A DNA stretch of 64,000 nucleotides from Acholeplasma laidlawii_A (GTDB taxonomy: Bacteria > Bacillota_I > Bacilli_A > Acholeplasmatales > Acholeplasmataceae), in the NCBI RefSeq assembly GCF_030166555.2, contig NZ_CP126461.2; one strand, 5' to 3'. Positions 56,235-64,000 of the stretch are shown here, piece after piece. Under the pieces are notes generated by a model. It did no database searches and was not told where the DNA came from. It saw only the letters and a list, made by a program, of their open reading frames with translations. The translations under genes were made by a program, and so were the position numbers. Positions within the stretch are counted from its first letter, which is position 1. Each line of letters begins with the position of its first letter.

Positions 56235-57587
56235 TTATTGACCGCCTAGACCAGCTTGAGCACGGTATGCATTTTCAGCTGCAACCACTGCTTCAGAAAT
56301 TACTGTAACAGGATTGTTCCAAACAGAAATAATCATTGATTCACCTGGACCCCAGTAGTATGTTACTGCAGGGATTGTAGGCATTGGAATTGCGCTTTCT
56401 AACTGTAATGAAATTGCAGGTAGGTAAGGATCTGTACTGAAACCGTCGATATTTGGTAATAAATCAGGTTTTAGAGCAGGTAATTTATTTTTCATCTTTA
56501 ATTGTAATTCCATAGCTATATCGCTCATTAGGAATTCTAAGAATGCTGTAGCAGCTTCTTTATTATTAGAATACTTATAAATTGCAGCCATTTGAGCACC
56601 TGCAAAAGGAGCACCCTTAACACCATTTACTGATGGTAATGGAGCGATACCGAAGTTTAGTCCTTCTGTACCAGCATATTCTTCAATATTCCATGGACCA
56701 GCAATAATGTAAGGAATATTACCAGCTACGAAGTTAGCACCAGCACCCACTGAGTTGTGGTTGTTGTTACCAGTTGTAGCAGGTTTTAATTCATCACGGA
56801 ACCAAGTTAGAGCAGCAACTGCATCTGCAAAACCTACAGCACTTGGATCATCTAGGTTTTCACCAAATGGTTGGAAACCTAATGCAGAATAGAATGATTG
56901 CATGAAGTATGAGTCTGCCCAGTGAGAAGAAGTACCTAAATAGTACCAACCTTTTTGAGCGTTTGTTTGACCAGAACTATCACTTGCTAAAGCAGCATTC
57001 CAAGTAGTTGCAGCAGCTAATAATTCTTCCATAGTAGCAGCAGGAGTAGATACTAAGTCTTTATTATAGTATAAACCAACAGATTCTAGTGACATTGGAA
57101 CAGCATAAACGTTTTCTTGAGCGTTTGCACCTGGACCAAATTTACCGGTAGATTCATCATATAGTAATGTTGCAATATCCATACCTAATGGATGTGCACG
57201 TTCAGCAACACGAGTTGCTACTGAAGATGGTAATGCATATACTAAGTCTTCTAAGATCGCTGCTGATAAGTGGTCATGAGGGAATTGGAAAATATCCGCA
57301 CCATTACCAGTTAAACCGAAAGTCTTTAATCTTTCACGAGCATCAACTGTACCCATATGTTGGTGTTGAACAATAATGTCTTTACCAGCATCAGTTTTGT
57401 TGAATTCAGCGATAACTGCTTGCATATATTCACCATTTTGGTCGTCTATCCAAACAGTAATAGTTTGTTTTTCTTTATAGATTTCAGAGAAATCGTATTC
57501 TGCACCGTCATTTTTTGCTTTAGGTGTACATGCCACCACAAATAAGACGAACATAATCATTAAGATTGAAGTAAATGTTTTTTTCAT
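56235..57587 (-). CDS. malE: Maltodextrin-binding lipoprotein
   Basis: A 450-residue SPII lipoprotein (VVACTPKAKNDG; Cys about residue 20) of solute-binding family 1. ITVWIDDQNGEYMQAVIAEF opens the mature fold, and FPHDHLSAAILEDLVYAL and NIPYIIAGPWNIEEYAG match maltose/maltodextrin-binding proteins. It would capture maltodextrins outside the membrane for MalFG. AAGGAGGATAGAC precedes the start. It is 11 bp after the CBM41-like gene. No ATPase gene (msmK/malK) is in the window, so a shared one is presumably encoded elsewhere. Confidence 0.9.
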   Translation of the reverse strand: MKKTFTSILMIMFVLFVVACTPKAKNDGAEYDFSEIYKEKQTITVWIDDQNGEYMQAVIAEFNKTDAGKDIIVQHQHMGTVDARERLKTFGLTGNGADIFQFPHDHLSAAILEDLVYALPSSVATRVAERAHPLGMDIATLLYDESTGKFGPGANAQENVYAVPMSLESVGLYYNKDLVSTPAATMEELLAAATTWNAALASDSSGQTNAQKGWYYLGTSSHWADSYFMQSFYSALGFQPFGENLDDPSAVGFADAVAALTWFRDELKPATTGNNNHNSVGAGANFVAGNIPYIIAGPWNIEEYAGTEGLNFGIAPLPSVNGVKGAPFAGAQMAAIYKYSNNKEAATAFLEFLMSDIAMELQLKMKNKLPALKPDLLPNIDGFSTDPYLPAISLQLESAIPMPTIPAVTYYWGPGESMIISVWNNPVTVISEAVVAAENAYRAQAGLGGQ

Positions 57588-57598
57588 GTCTATCCTCC

Positions 57599-59107
57599 TT
57601 AAGCCTCAGGTTTAACGACTCTGAAAGTAAATGTTTCTTGAGTAACGTTACCCCATGCGTCGGAAACTTGTAGCATAATTACATAATCACCAACTGTACG
57701 TGTATCTAATTTAGAGTTTTCGCCTTTTGGAACGAATACTGCTCTAGTTAAATCGCCATCTCTGTCATCTACTGCATCATATAGTGGGAAGTCAGCTAGA
57801 TTAAATGGTTTACCCCATTCAACTTCGACTACTTTACCTTCACCTAATAGAGGGAAAGTAACAACAGGTGCATTTCTATCTAAATCTAACTCGATAGACG
57901 TTTGATCAGTTCCATTATCAAAGAATAAAACGTAATCTTTAGTGATATCTAGTTCTGAACCATCTGCTAAAACGATAACGAAGTCAGCGATTGTGTCATT
58001 ACCTTCTGCAAAGTCAACACGGTCAACAGTTAATGCAGGACCATAAGTATCTTCACCAGTCATTTCTTTAACTGAGAACCAACCTTCAACTAATGCTAAA
58101 GCTTGAGCTTCAGTTAATTCAGATTCTTCATCTTTAAGTGGATTAGCCAATTGAGCAGAAGTCTTAACGATGACTTGGTTAGATCTAACTGCATAAGTAC
58201 CACTTGCAGCGCCAGAAGTAGCGTCTACAGAGTAAGGCAATAATCTAAATGAGAATGCATTATAAGCGAAATCAGCAAAATTTTCATTACCATAGTATAG
58301 GTTAGTATTTGTTGTTACACCATTACCGGCAGAATAAACAAATGCGAAACCTACTGCACCTGGTTCATGAGTACCTTCACCTAATGAAAGTTGTAAAGTA
58401 ACATCACCAGTCTTCTTAGAACCATCGCCTTCACCGAAGTAAATAAGTAATCCAGCACCTGGAACTTCATTTTCTTCTGTTGGAGCAGCGGTTAACATTG
58501 AAGCTTTAACGTCCATACCAGTAGCTGTATTACCAGCTGTTGAGAAAATTTTTAATGGTTCGTTCCAACCAGTAGCTTCTTGTGACCAGCCACTCCAGTT
58601 GTGAACACCTAGATTTTCTTCGTAAGATCCTGATGGATCGAAGTATAGTAAGAACATATTATATTTTGTATTGTCAGCAACGAAGTATCTTGGATCTTCA
58701 GCAGTAGTCTTGCCTGACCCTTGTACAACGTAAACGTGTACAGTTTCATTTGCTTTTACAACAGTTTTATTAATTAATATGTCCCCGGTAAATTTATTAT
58801 TCCAATTTGGATCTCCAGCTAAACCATTTGGTCTTTCCACTGCAATCCAACCATAGGTTTCTGTGCTTGTAGAAGCAACCACAGGTAAATCCTCATAAAT
58901 AAATTTTGCGCCAAAATCATCGACGCCGTCATGGACAGCATGTGGATCAATGCCACCCCAAGTGTGCGTACCTAATAAGTCGTAATTTTCACTCCAATTT
59001 TTGAAATGAACGACTAAAGTTCCAGTTTCCTCTTCTGCAGCATATAGATGTGGTAAGGCAACTAGTACGGTAGCAAAAACTAATAAAGATAAGATAATCT
59101 TTTTCAT
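57599..59107 (-). CDS. Secreted protein with CBM41-like module and C-terminal Ig-like domain
   Basis: A 502-residue exported protein; the signal peptide ends near LPHLYA-AEEE, with no lipobox and no anchor. TLVVHFKNWSENYDLLGTHTW resembles the pullulanase CBM41 start (compare TLVVHYFRYDGNYTGYNMWL in the pullulanase here). The middle has more beta-rich sequence, and the end (VTFPLLGEGKVVEVEWGKPF to VSDAWGNVTQETFTFRVV) is an Ig-like/DUF5011-type domain. It has no glycosidase motifs. First gene of the malEFG operon, so I infer a starch- or glycogen-binding helper protein. This is a rare arrangement. Confidence 0.72.
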   Translation of the reverse strand: MKKIILSLLVFATVLVALPHLYAAEEETGTLVVHFKNWSENYDLLGTHTWGGIDPHAVHDGVDDFGAKFIYEDLPVVASTSTETYGWIAVERPNGLAGDPNWNNKFTGDILINKTVVKANETVHVYVVQGSGKTTAEDPRYFVADNTKYNMFLLYFDPSGSYEENLGVHNWSGWSQEATGWNEPLKIFSTAGNTATGMDVKASMLTAAPTEENEVPGAGLLIYFGEGDGSKKTGDVTLQLSLGEGTHEPGAVGFAFVYSAGNGVTTNTNLYYGNENFADFAYNAFSFRLLPYSVDATSGAASGTYAVRSNQVIVKTSAQLANPLKDEESELTEAQALALVEGWFSVKEMTGEDTYGPALTVDRVDFAEGNDTIADFVIVLADGSELDITKDYVLFFDNGTDQTSIELDLDRNAPVVTFPLLGEGKVVEVEWGKPFNLADFPLYDAVDDRDGDLTRAVFVPKGENSKLDTRTVGDYVIMLQVSDAWGNVTQETFTFRVVKPEA

Positions 59108-59150
59108 TTTACCCTCCTAAAAAGTATTGTTTGTATCATCTTACAAATCA

Positions 59151-59235
59151 AGTATATCATATTTATTTATAAATTTGTAAAGCGTTTACATGAGGTATGC
59201 GTGTGCAAACGGTTTCTTATTTGCAAACGCTATCA
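59151..59235 (-). promoter_or_regulatory. Promoter and LacI/CcpA-type operators of the importer operon
   Basis: On the minus strand, an extended -10 TGATATACT (box 59156-59151) and TTTACA -35 (59181-59176). The symmetric GTAAAGCGTTTAC at 59177-59189, a near match to cre, overlaps the -35. Upstream lie two LacI-type half-palindromes, TGCAAACGGTTTC (59204-59216) and TTGCAAACGCTATCA (59221-59235), centres 18 bp apart. Confidence 0.65.
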
Positions 59236-59298
59236 CTATAAGGATGAAAATCGGCTTCAATTCCAGTTTGTAAGTACTTTATTTAATTGCATAAAGAA

Positions 59299-59325
59299 AA
59301 CCACCCATTTAGATAATGGATGGTT
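59299..59325 (-). terminator. Terminator of the DUF1189 gene
   Basis: Minus-strand stem AACCATCCATT / AATGGGTGGTT (one mismatch) followed by a TTCTTT tail. Confidence 0.6.
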
Positions 59326-59343
59326 GAATGCTTGGCTAAGTGA

Positions 59344-60159
59344 TTAAGAAAAGTTTTTTCTTGAAAACACTAAGAAGACTAACATGACCACTAATCCTAA
59401 AACTAAGTTAAACACAACAGGTGCAAAACCTGGAAGTATAAGTCCGAATATCAAGGCTAACACACTTGGTAATGTTGAGGCTAAGATGATAAAGTTCAAG
59501 CCTTCTAAGTAACTTAAGAAGTCTTGGAATCCAAATCTAAAGAGTTGGATAATACCTGATAAAACAATGATATAAATGAAAGTTGCTAAAAACTGAATAG
59601 ATAGGTTTCTAATTACTGTAAACAAAATTATTTGATCACTAAATGATTTTTCAATAGATTCACCAAAAAGCATATAGTCTCTAACACGTTCATTGCCAGT
59701 AGAAATATTTAACTGACTTAACATAATTGGTGTTTCGAATCCTTTATAATTATGTGAACTGGTTGTATTTTTATTGATGTCTATATATTTAATATAATCA
59801 GCATAGAAGACAACTATATTTTTCCCCGTTACAGTTTCGATAGATTCATCATAACCAAAATAGTAAATAAAATCTTGGTGCTCATAACTTGAACCATTTA
59901 AATAACTACTATCTATGCCACCAGATGTAATGGTAGCTGAAGGAAGTGTTGACCAATCAGGAATAGTCTCTGTAAGGTTATGCTCAATAAAATTGATTTT
60001 AGAACCTTGTTCTTCAAAAGTTAACCATGTTAGAGGAAAGTTTGCTATAAAGGTTAATAAAATGAAGTAAACGAAAACTTTGAGTGTATGAACTTTTTTA
60101 CTGTTTTCTATTAGTTTTGGGAATTGAAACCCCATTTTAAAATATTTAATCAAAAACAT
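59344..60159 (-). CDS. DUF1189-like membrane protein
   Basis: A 271-residue protein with one span near residues 27-47, an outside domain of about 120 residues, then three or four spans (ILFTVIRNLSIQFLATFIYI ... LVLGLVVMLVFLVF). This is the layout of DUF1189 proteins, some of which are named MalA in maltodextrin gene clusters of streptococci. The position in a maltodextrin locus supports the match. Function is not established. Its ATG shares a base with the TAA of the RDD gene, so they are co-translated. Confidence 0.65.
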   Translation of the reverse strand: MFLIKYFKMGFQFPKLIENSKKVHTLKVFVYFILLTFIANFPLTWLTFEEQGSKINFIEHNLTETIPDWSTLPSATITSGGIDSSYLNGSSYEHQDFIYYFGYDESIETVTGKNIVVFYADYIKYIDINKNTTSSHNYKGFETPIMLSQLNISTGNERVRDYMLFGESIEKSFSDQIILFTVIRNLSIQFLATFIYIIVLSGIIQLFRFGFQDFLSYLEGLNFIILASTLPSVLALIFGLILPGFAPVVFNLVLGLVVMLVFLVFSRKNFS

Positions 60160-60638
60160 TATTTTAATCTCGTTTCTTTCATTGTTTTTGTTTGTAATGT
60201 TTCGTTCATACGCACATTTTGTACTGAAGTGTCTAAGTCTATGACTTTTGTCTTGAATACATAATCGTGAATTGTTCTAGAAACATGTTTTTCTGAAAGT
60301 GTGAAAAAAGCGACTACAGAGTAAAGACCAAATGTTGCAATTGAAAAGAAGTATTTAAAAATCTCACGACCAATAAGTTTAAACTTGGAAGGATTGCTTC
60401 CGTCCATATTAACTACTTTAATCTTTTGGAGTCTTTTACCGAATGTTTGACCGGCTTTTGTTAATTGCGGAAATATAACAAGTATAAAAAATGTCAAGAT
60501 CAGTATGGCTGCTTGAATGTATGATCTAATACTGTCATCTATATTAGCTAATCCAAAGGCTGTTAGTATAAATATGATAATTAAACCTGAAATGTCTGCT
60601 GCAAATGCACGTACTCTTTTTTCGAATCTAGGTACCAT
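60159..60638 (-). CDS. RDD-family membrane protein
   Basis: A 159-residue protein with RRxRAFAAD-type start (FEKRVRAFAADISGL), three spans and TFGKRLQKIKVV with the conserved Gly-Lys; these are the features of the RDD family (Arg-Asp-Asp). RDD proteins are often linked to transport but lack a defined role. First gene of a two-gene unit with the DUF1189 gene, divergent from the pullulanase. Confidence 0.8.
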   Translation of the reverse strand: MVPRFEKRVRAFAADISGLIIIFILTAFGLANIDDSIRSYIQAAILILTFFILVIFPQLTKAGQTFGKRLQKIKVVNMDGSNPSKFKLIGREIFKYFFSIATFGLYSVVAFFTLSEKHVSRTIHDYVFKTKVIDLDTSVQNVRMNETLQTKTMKETRLK

Positions 60639-60748
60639 GTTGATGTCCCTCTGCTTTCATTATCTGTGTGTTTTATTATAACACGGTATTTTATTGGAAC
60701 TGTTCCAATAACGGATTTTAATAAACTATGTTTCATTATATTACACAT

Positions 60749-60906
60749 TGTAAGCGATTACATTATGTAAACGATACCATATCGTTAAGTTGATATATTT
60801 TATGTGTAAAAGTGTAAATTTAAATGTATATTGTATTTTAACCAGTAGTTAAGAGTCCAAATGTAATATTTATATTATGCAAACGGTTTCTTATGCAAAC
60901 GCTATC
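60749..60906 (+). promoter_or_regulatory. Operators in front of the pullulanase gene
   Basis: TGTAAGCGATTACA (60749-60762) matches the cre consensus TGWAANCGNTNWCA fully; TGTAAACGATACCA (60766-60779) at 13 of 14. Further on, GCAAACGGTTTC and GCAAACGCTATC (60879-60906) repeat the paired LacI-type sites seen at 59204-59235, with centres 16 bp apart, just downstream of a TATTAT box. Confidence 0.68.
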
Positions 60907-60966
60907 ATTGAATACAATGAAAGACATAAATCTATGATATATTTAAATTCTAGGAGGATTGAGAAA

Positions 60967-63906
60967 TTGAAAAAAATAATATTATTTTTATTAACTGTGA
61001 TGTTAACTAGCGTATTAGCTTTATCAATTACTTATGCGAGTGAAAGACCAAATACTTTGGTCGTTCATTATTTTAGGTATGATGGCAATTACACAGGCTA
61101 TAACATGTGGTTATGGCAAAATGAGCCTACTGGTTTAGACGGTAAACAATTTAACTTTAATAATACAAATGTAGATGAATATGGTGCTTATTATGAAGTG
61201 GATTTAGAAGCAGAAGGCTATAATGAAACGACTAAATGGGGCATAATTATTAAACAGGGTGCCTGGGATGGTTATAGAGAACCAGGTGGAGACAGATTTT
61301 TTGAATTAAGTGATACTGAGTTAGTCAATGGTAAAATTCATGCTTACTTTGTACAAGCAGATACACGTATTGGTTTAAGTAGTGCAGATTTAGCAAATAA
61401 TATACCGGATTACAGACCAAATATTTTATTTGTAGCATTTAATGCACAAAGAAATATCGTTGTAGATTTAACACATCCAGCAAGTAGTTATAAGGTATTT
61501 GAAAATAATATAGAAGTTAAATCAGGTAATTTTACTACTGGTCTTAGACAAACAATTGCTGATCTAAATATTGATTTAACTAAGACATATGATTTAGAAG
61601 TAACTTTTGCTGATTCAACAGCAAGAAAAACAGTCTCACTTCAAAATCTATATGACACGCCTGAATTTGAAAATGCTTTTACATATGATGGACAGTTAGG
61701 CGCTATATATTCTAAGGATGAAACAACATTTAGATTATGGGCACCAGTTTCACAAGCTGTTGCAGTTAATGTCTATAATCAAGGACATCCTCAATATAAC
61801 CGCCAAGGACAACCATCAGAAGAAACAAACCCAGTATCTACACATGATATGACACGAATCGAAAATGGTGTATGGGAAGTTAAATTATCAGGTGATTATG
61901 CATCTAAATACTATACTTTTGATGTCACTAATAATAATGTTACAAATGAAGTGACAGACCCTTATAGTTACTCAACTGGGGCAAATGGATTAAGAAGTAT
62001 GATTGTTGACTTCGCTTCAACAGATCCTTTATATTGGGATTTTTCAACGAGACCTAATACAATTCAAACGTTTACTGATTACATCATTTGGGAATTACAC
62101 GTTAGAGATTTAACCACACACAGTTCTTGGAATGGTACAGAATCAAGCCGTGGTAAGTTTTTAGGTTTAGCAGAATCAGGTACAACGTATTCAGCAAATG
62201 GTACAACCGTTACTACAGGGCTTGATCACATTGAAGAGTTAGGCGTGAATGCAGTACATTTACTACCTATCTTTGATTTTGGATATATTGATGAAGTAGA
62301 AGTGTTTAAAAACCCTAATACCGAAAATGTGTTTAACTGGGGTTATATGCCTTATCACTTCAATACTTTAGAAGGTTCTTATTCAACCAATCCATTTGAT
62401 GGTAATGTTAGAATTTATGAATTCAAACAAGCTGTACAAGCATTCCATCAAAAAGATATTCGTGTGATTATGGACGTTGTTTATAACCATACAGGTGAAT
62501 CTGAAGGTTCAAACTTCCATAAGATTGTTCCAGGTTACTTCCATAGATTAAACGCTAATGGTGGCTTCCAAAATGGTTCAGGCACAGGTAATGAAACAGC
62601 TTCAGAACGCAGTATGGTGCGTAAATTCATGGTGGATTCTACAGTGTTTTTAGCTGAAGAATATAAACTATCGGGTTTTAGATTTGACCTAATGTCATTA
62701 CATGATATTGAAACCATGAATGCGATTAGAGAAGCTTTAAATAAAATTGATCCAACTATTATTTTATATGGTGAACCTTGGGCAGCTGCTGACACCCTAA
62801 TTGATGGTGACATCGCAGCTGGTATGACAAATACCAATGATTGGGATCGTACTCAAGTAGGTAAAATGGATAGTGGTGTTGGTGCATTTAATGACTTATA
62901 TAGAAATGCATTAAAAGGTACTCCAGATGGTGCTGAAGGCGGATTTGTTCAAGGTGCTATGGATTTTAATAAGATGCAAGATTTACGTAACGGTATTAAG
63001 GGTGCTACAGAACAATTTACAAACTCACCGCTTCAAAATATCGTTTATGGAGAAGCACATGATAACTTAACATTACATGATAAATTAAGGTCATCAGGTG
63101 TTACAATTAATGAAGTTAAACATGCTCAAGTCCAGTCAAACGCAATTGTCTTAACCTCTATGGGTATTCCATTCCTTCATGCAGGTACAGAATTCCTAAG
63201 ATCTAAACCACTTCAAAATGGTGGGTACGATCATAACTCATACGAATCTCCAGACAGTGTGAACCAATTAAGATGGGACCGCAAATTAGAATATAATGAT
63301 GTATTTTAGTATCATAAAGCACTAATTCATATACGTAAGACTTATCAAGGTTTACGGATGGATAATATGACAGAAATTAATGCAAGATTTAATTTTGTTC
63401 AAACCTCACAAGATCATACAAATAAATCCCTTGCATATACAATTGATGGTGTTGGTAATCAACCGAAACTCTTAATTATTCATGCTGGACGTGTTACAGG
63501 TACTTCAGTCACGTTAAATGATGGTAAAACATACATGATGGTGACATCAAGAGCTGGTAGTCAAGGGTTATTCGATGTATCTAAAGGTTTAGTCACAAGA
63601 AGTTCTAAATTTGATGTATTAACACAAAATACAACCTCTATTTATGTTGAGGTGAAATCAACGGAGGCACCAACTTTAAAATCTGATGTTGTCAAAATAG
63701 GGTTAAATGAAACGTTTGATGGTTTAAGTAATGTGAATGTACCAGCAGGTGCAACTGCATATGCAACAACAATTGATACATCTATTCCGGGATTTAAAGT
63801 AGTAACTGTATCTATTACAGACTTCTTAGGTAATCCATCCAACTTATATTACGTAGCTAATGTTTCAGGCGGTATGTTTACAAACGTATTAGGAGGATTA
63901 TCATAA
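60967..63906 (+). pseudogene. pulA: Type I pullulanase (GH13) with one in-frame TAG
   Basis: The TTG at 60967, 9 nt after AGGAGG, gives a clean signal peptide (KKIILFLLTVMLTSVLALSI, cut near TYA-SER). Domains: CBM41 (TLVVHYFRYDGNYTGYNMWL), CBM48 (GAIYSKDETTFRLWAPV) and the catalytic barrel with YNWGYMPYHF, VIMDVVYNHTG, GFRFDLMSLHD (Asp), LYGEPW (Glu) and EAHDNLTLHD (Asp). TAG at 63307-63309 splits NDVF from YHKALIHIRK; the frame continues unchanged for 198 codons to TAA at 63906. The stop falls after all catalytic residues, so a truncated but folded barrel might be secreted, lacking the last helices and C-terminal domain. The enzyme would debranch glycogen or starch outside the cell. Confidence 0.87.
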
Positions 63907-64000
63907 TGAAAAAAGTACTTTTAGTTGTATTTATCTTATTATCTTTAGTATTAGTTGCGTGTGACAGTTCAGGTAGTGCAACTGTTGATATAGAAAATGT
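63906..64000 (+). CDS. Lipoprotein, N-terminal part (cut by window edge)
   Basis: ATG at 63906 shares a base with the pullulanase TAA. Visible are 31 codons: signal peptide MKKVLLVVFILLSLVLVAC with lipobox Cys at residue 19, then DSSGSATVDIENV. AGGAGG lies 13 nt upstream, within the pullulanase end. Likely a second binding lipoprotein of the glucan locus, but nothing more can be read. Confidence 0.75.
   Translation, partial: MKKVLLVVFILLSLVLVACDSSGSATVDIEN

Overview
The window looks like the chromosome of an Acholeplasma-type Mollicute. It is visibly AT-rich, carries many SPII lipoproteins and Firmicute-style regulation (T-box, cre-like sites, MhqR-like operator), and uses the standard code: TGG for Trp, with TGA ending real genes such as those stopping at 1550 and 2989. 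This placement is inferred from gene content; no marker gene (rRNA, ribosomal protein) is present. No tRNA, rRNA or CRISPR array was seen.

Layout. (a) 1-5.7 kb is housekeeping: the end of a prephenate dehydratase-like gene, then a four-gene operon of two ring-cleaving dioxygenase-like proteins, a MarR regulator and a small esterase. This resembles the Bacillus Mhq quinone-resistance genes and has a perfect palindromic operator on its promoter. A membrane protein, a Nudix hydrolase and an RlmD/TrmA-type RNA methyltransferase follow. (b) 5.7-30.4 kb is an accessory island. It opens with a 12.9-kb gene for a 4,309-residue lipoprotein built from 22 collagen-like repeats, about 22 InlB-type B-repeats and 28 RCC1 blades grouped 7+7+14. 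Behind it lies a mosaic of a headless serine recombinase, a dead and an intact IS3 element, small membrane proteins and lipoproteins, several decayed genes, and four same-orientation copies of a 135-bp non-coding repeat with three GGGTGCTAA motifs at 19-20-bp spacing. Two of these copies carry a further 240-bp conserved extension and bracket almost exactly 10 kb. (c) 30.5-45.8 kb is core-like: HAD phosphatase, acyltransferase, GltS-type symporter, MarR plus an ABC exporter (permease frameshifted in a T7 run), esterase, two pseudouridine synthases, acetate transporter, a tandem T-box in front of a polar amino-acid ABC importer, FNT channel, SDR and MsrB. (d) 45.8-64 kb is an alpha-glucan locus: MalQ, an alpha-glucosidase, three further GH13 genes, a MalEFG importer without an ATPase gene, a secreted CBM41-like protein, DUF1189 and RDD membrane proteins, and a pullulanase.

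In the glucan locus, secreted pullulanase would cut surface or host glycogen/starch, MalEFG would import the maltodextrins, and the cytoplasmic GH13 enzymes and MalQ would degrade them. Cre-like and paired LacI-type sites sit in front of the operons. Two GH13 genes (49145-50947 and 60967-63906) are each broken by a single in-frame stop. With the T7 frameshift at about 35.43 kb and the in-frame TGA at 30261, the window holds several genes one mutation away from being intact.
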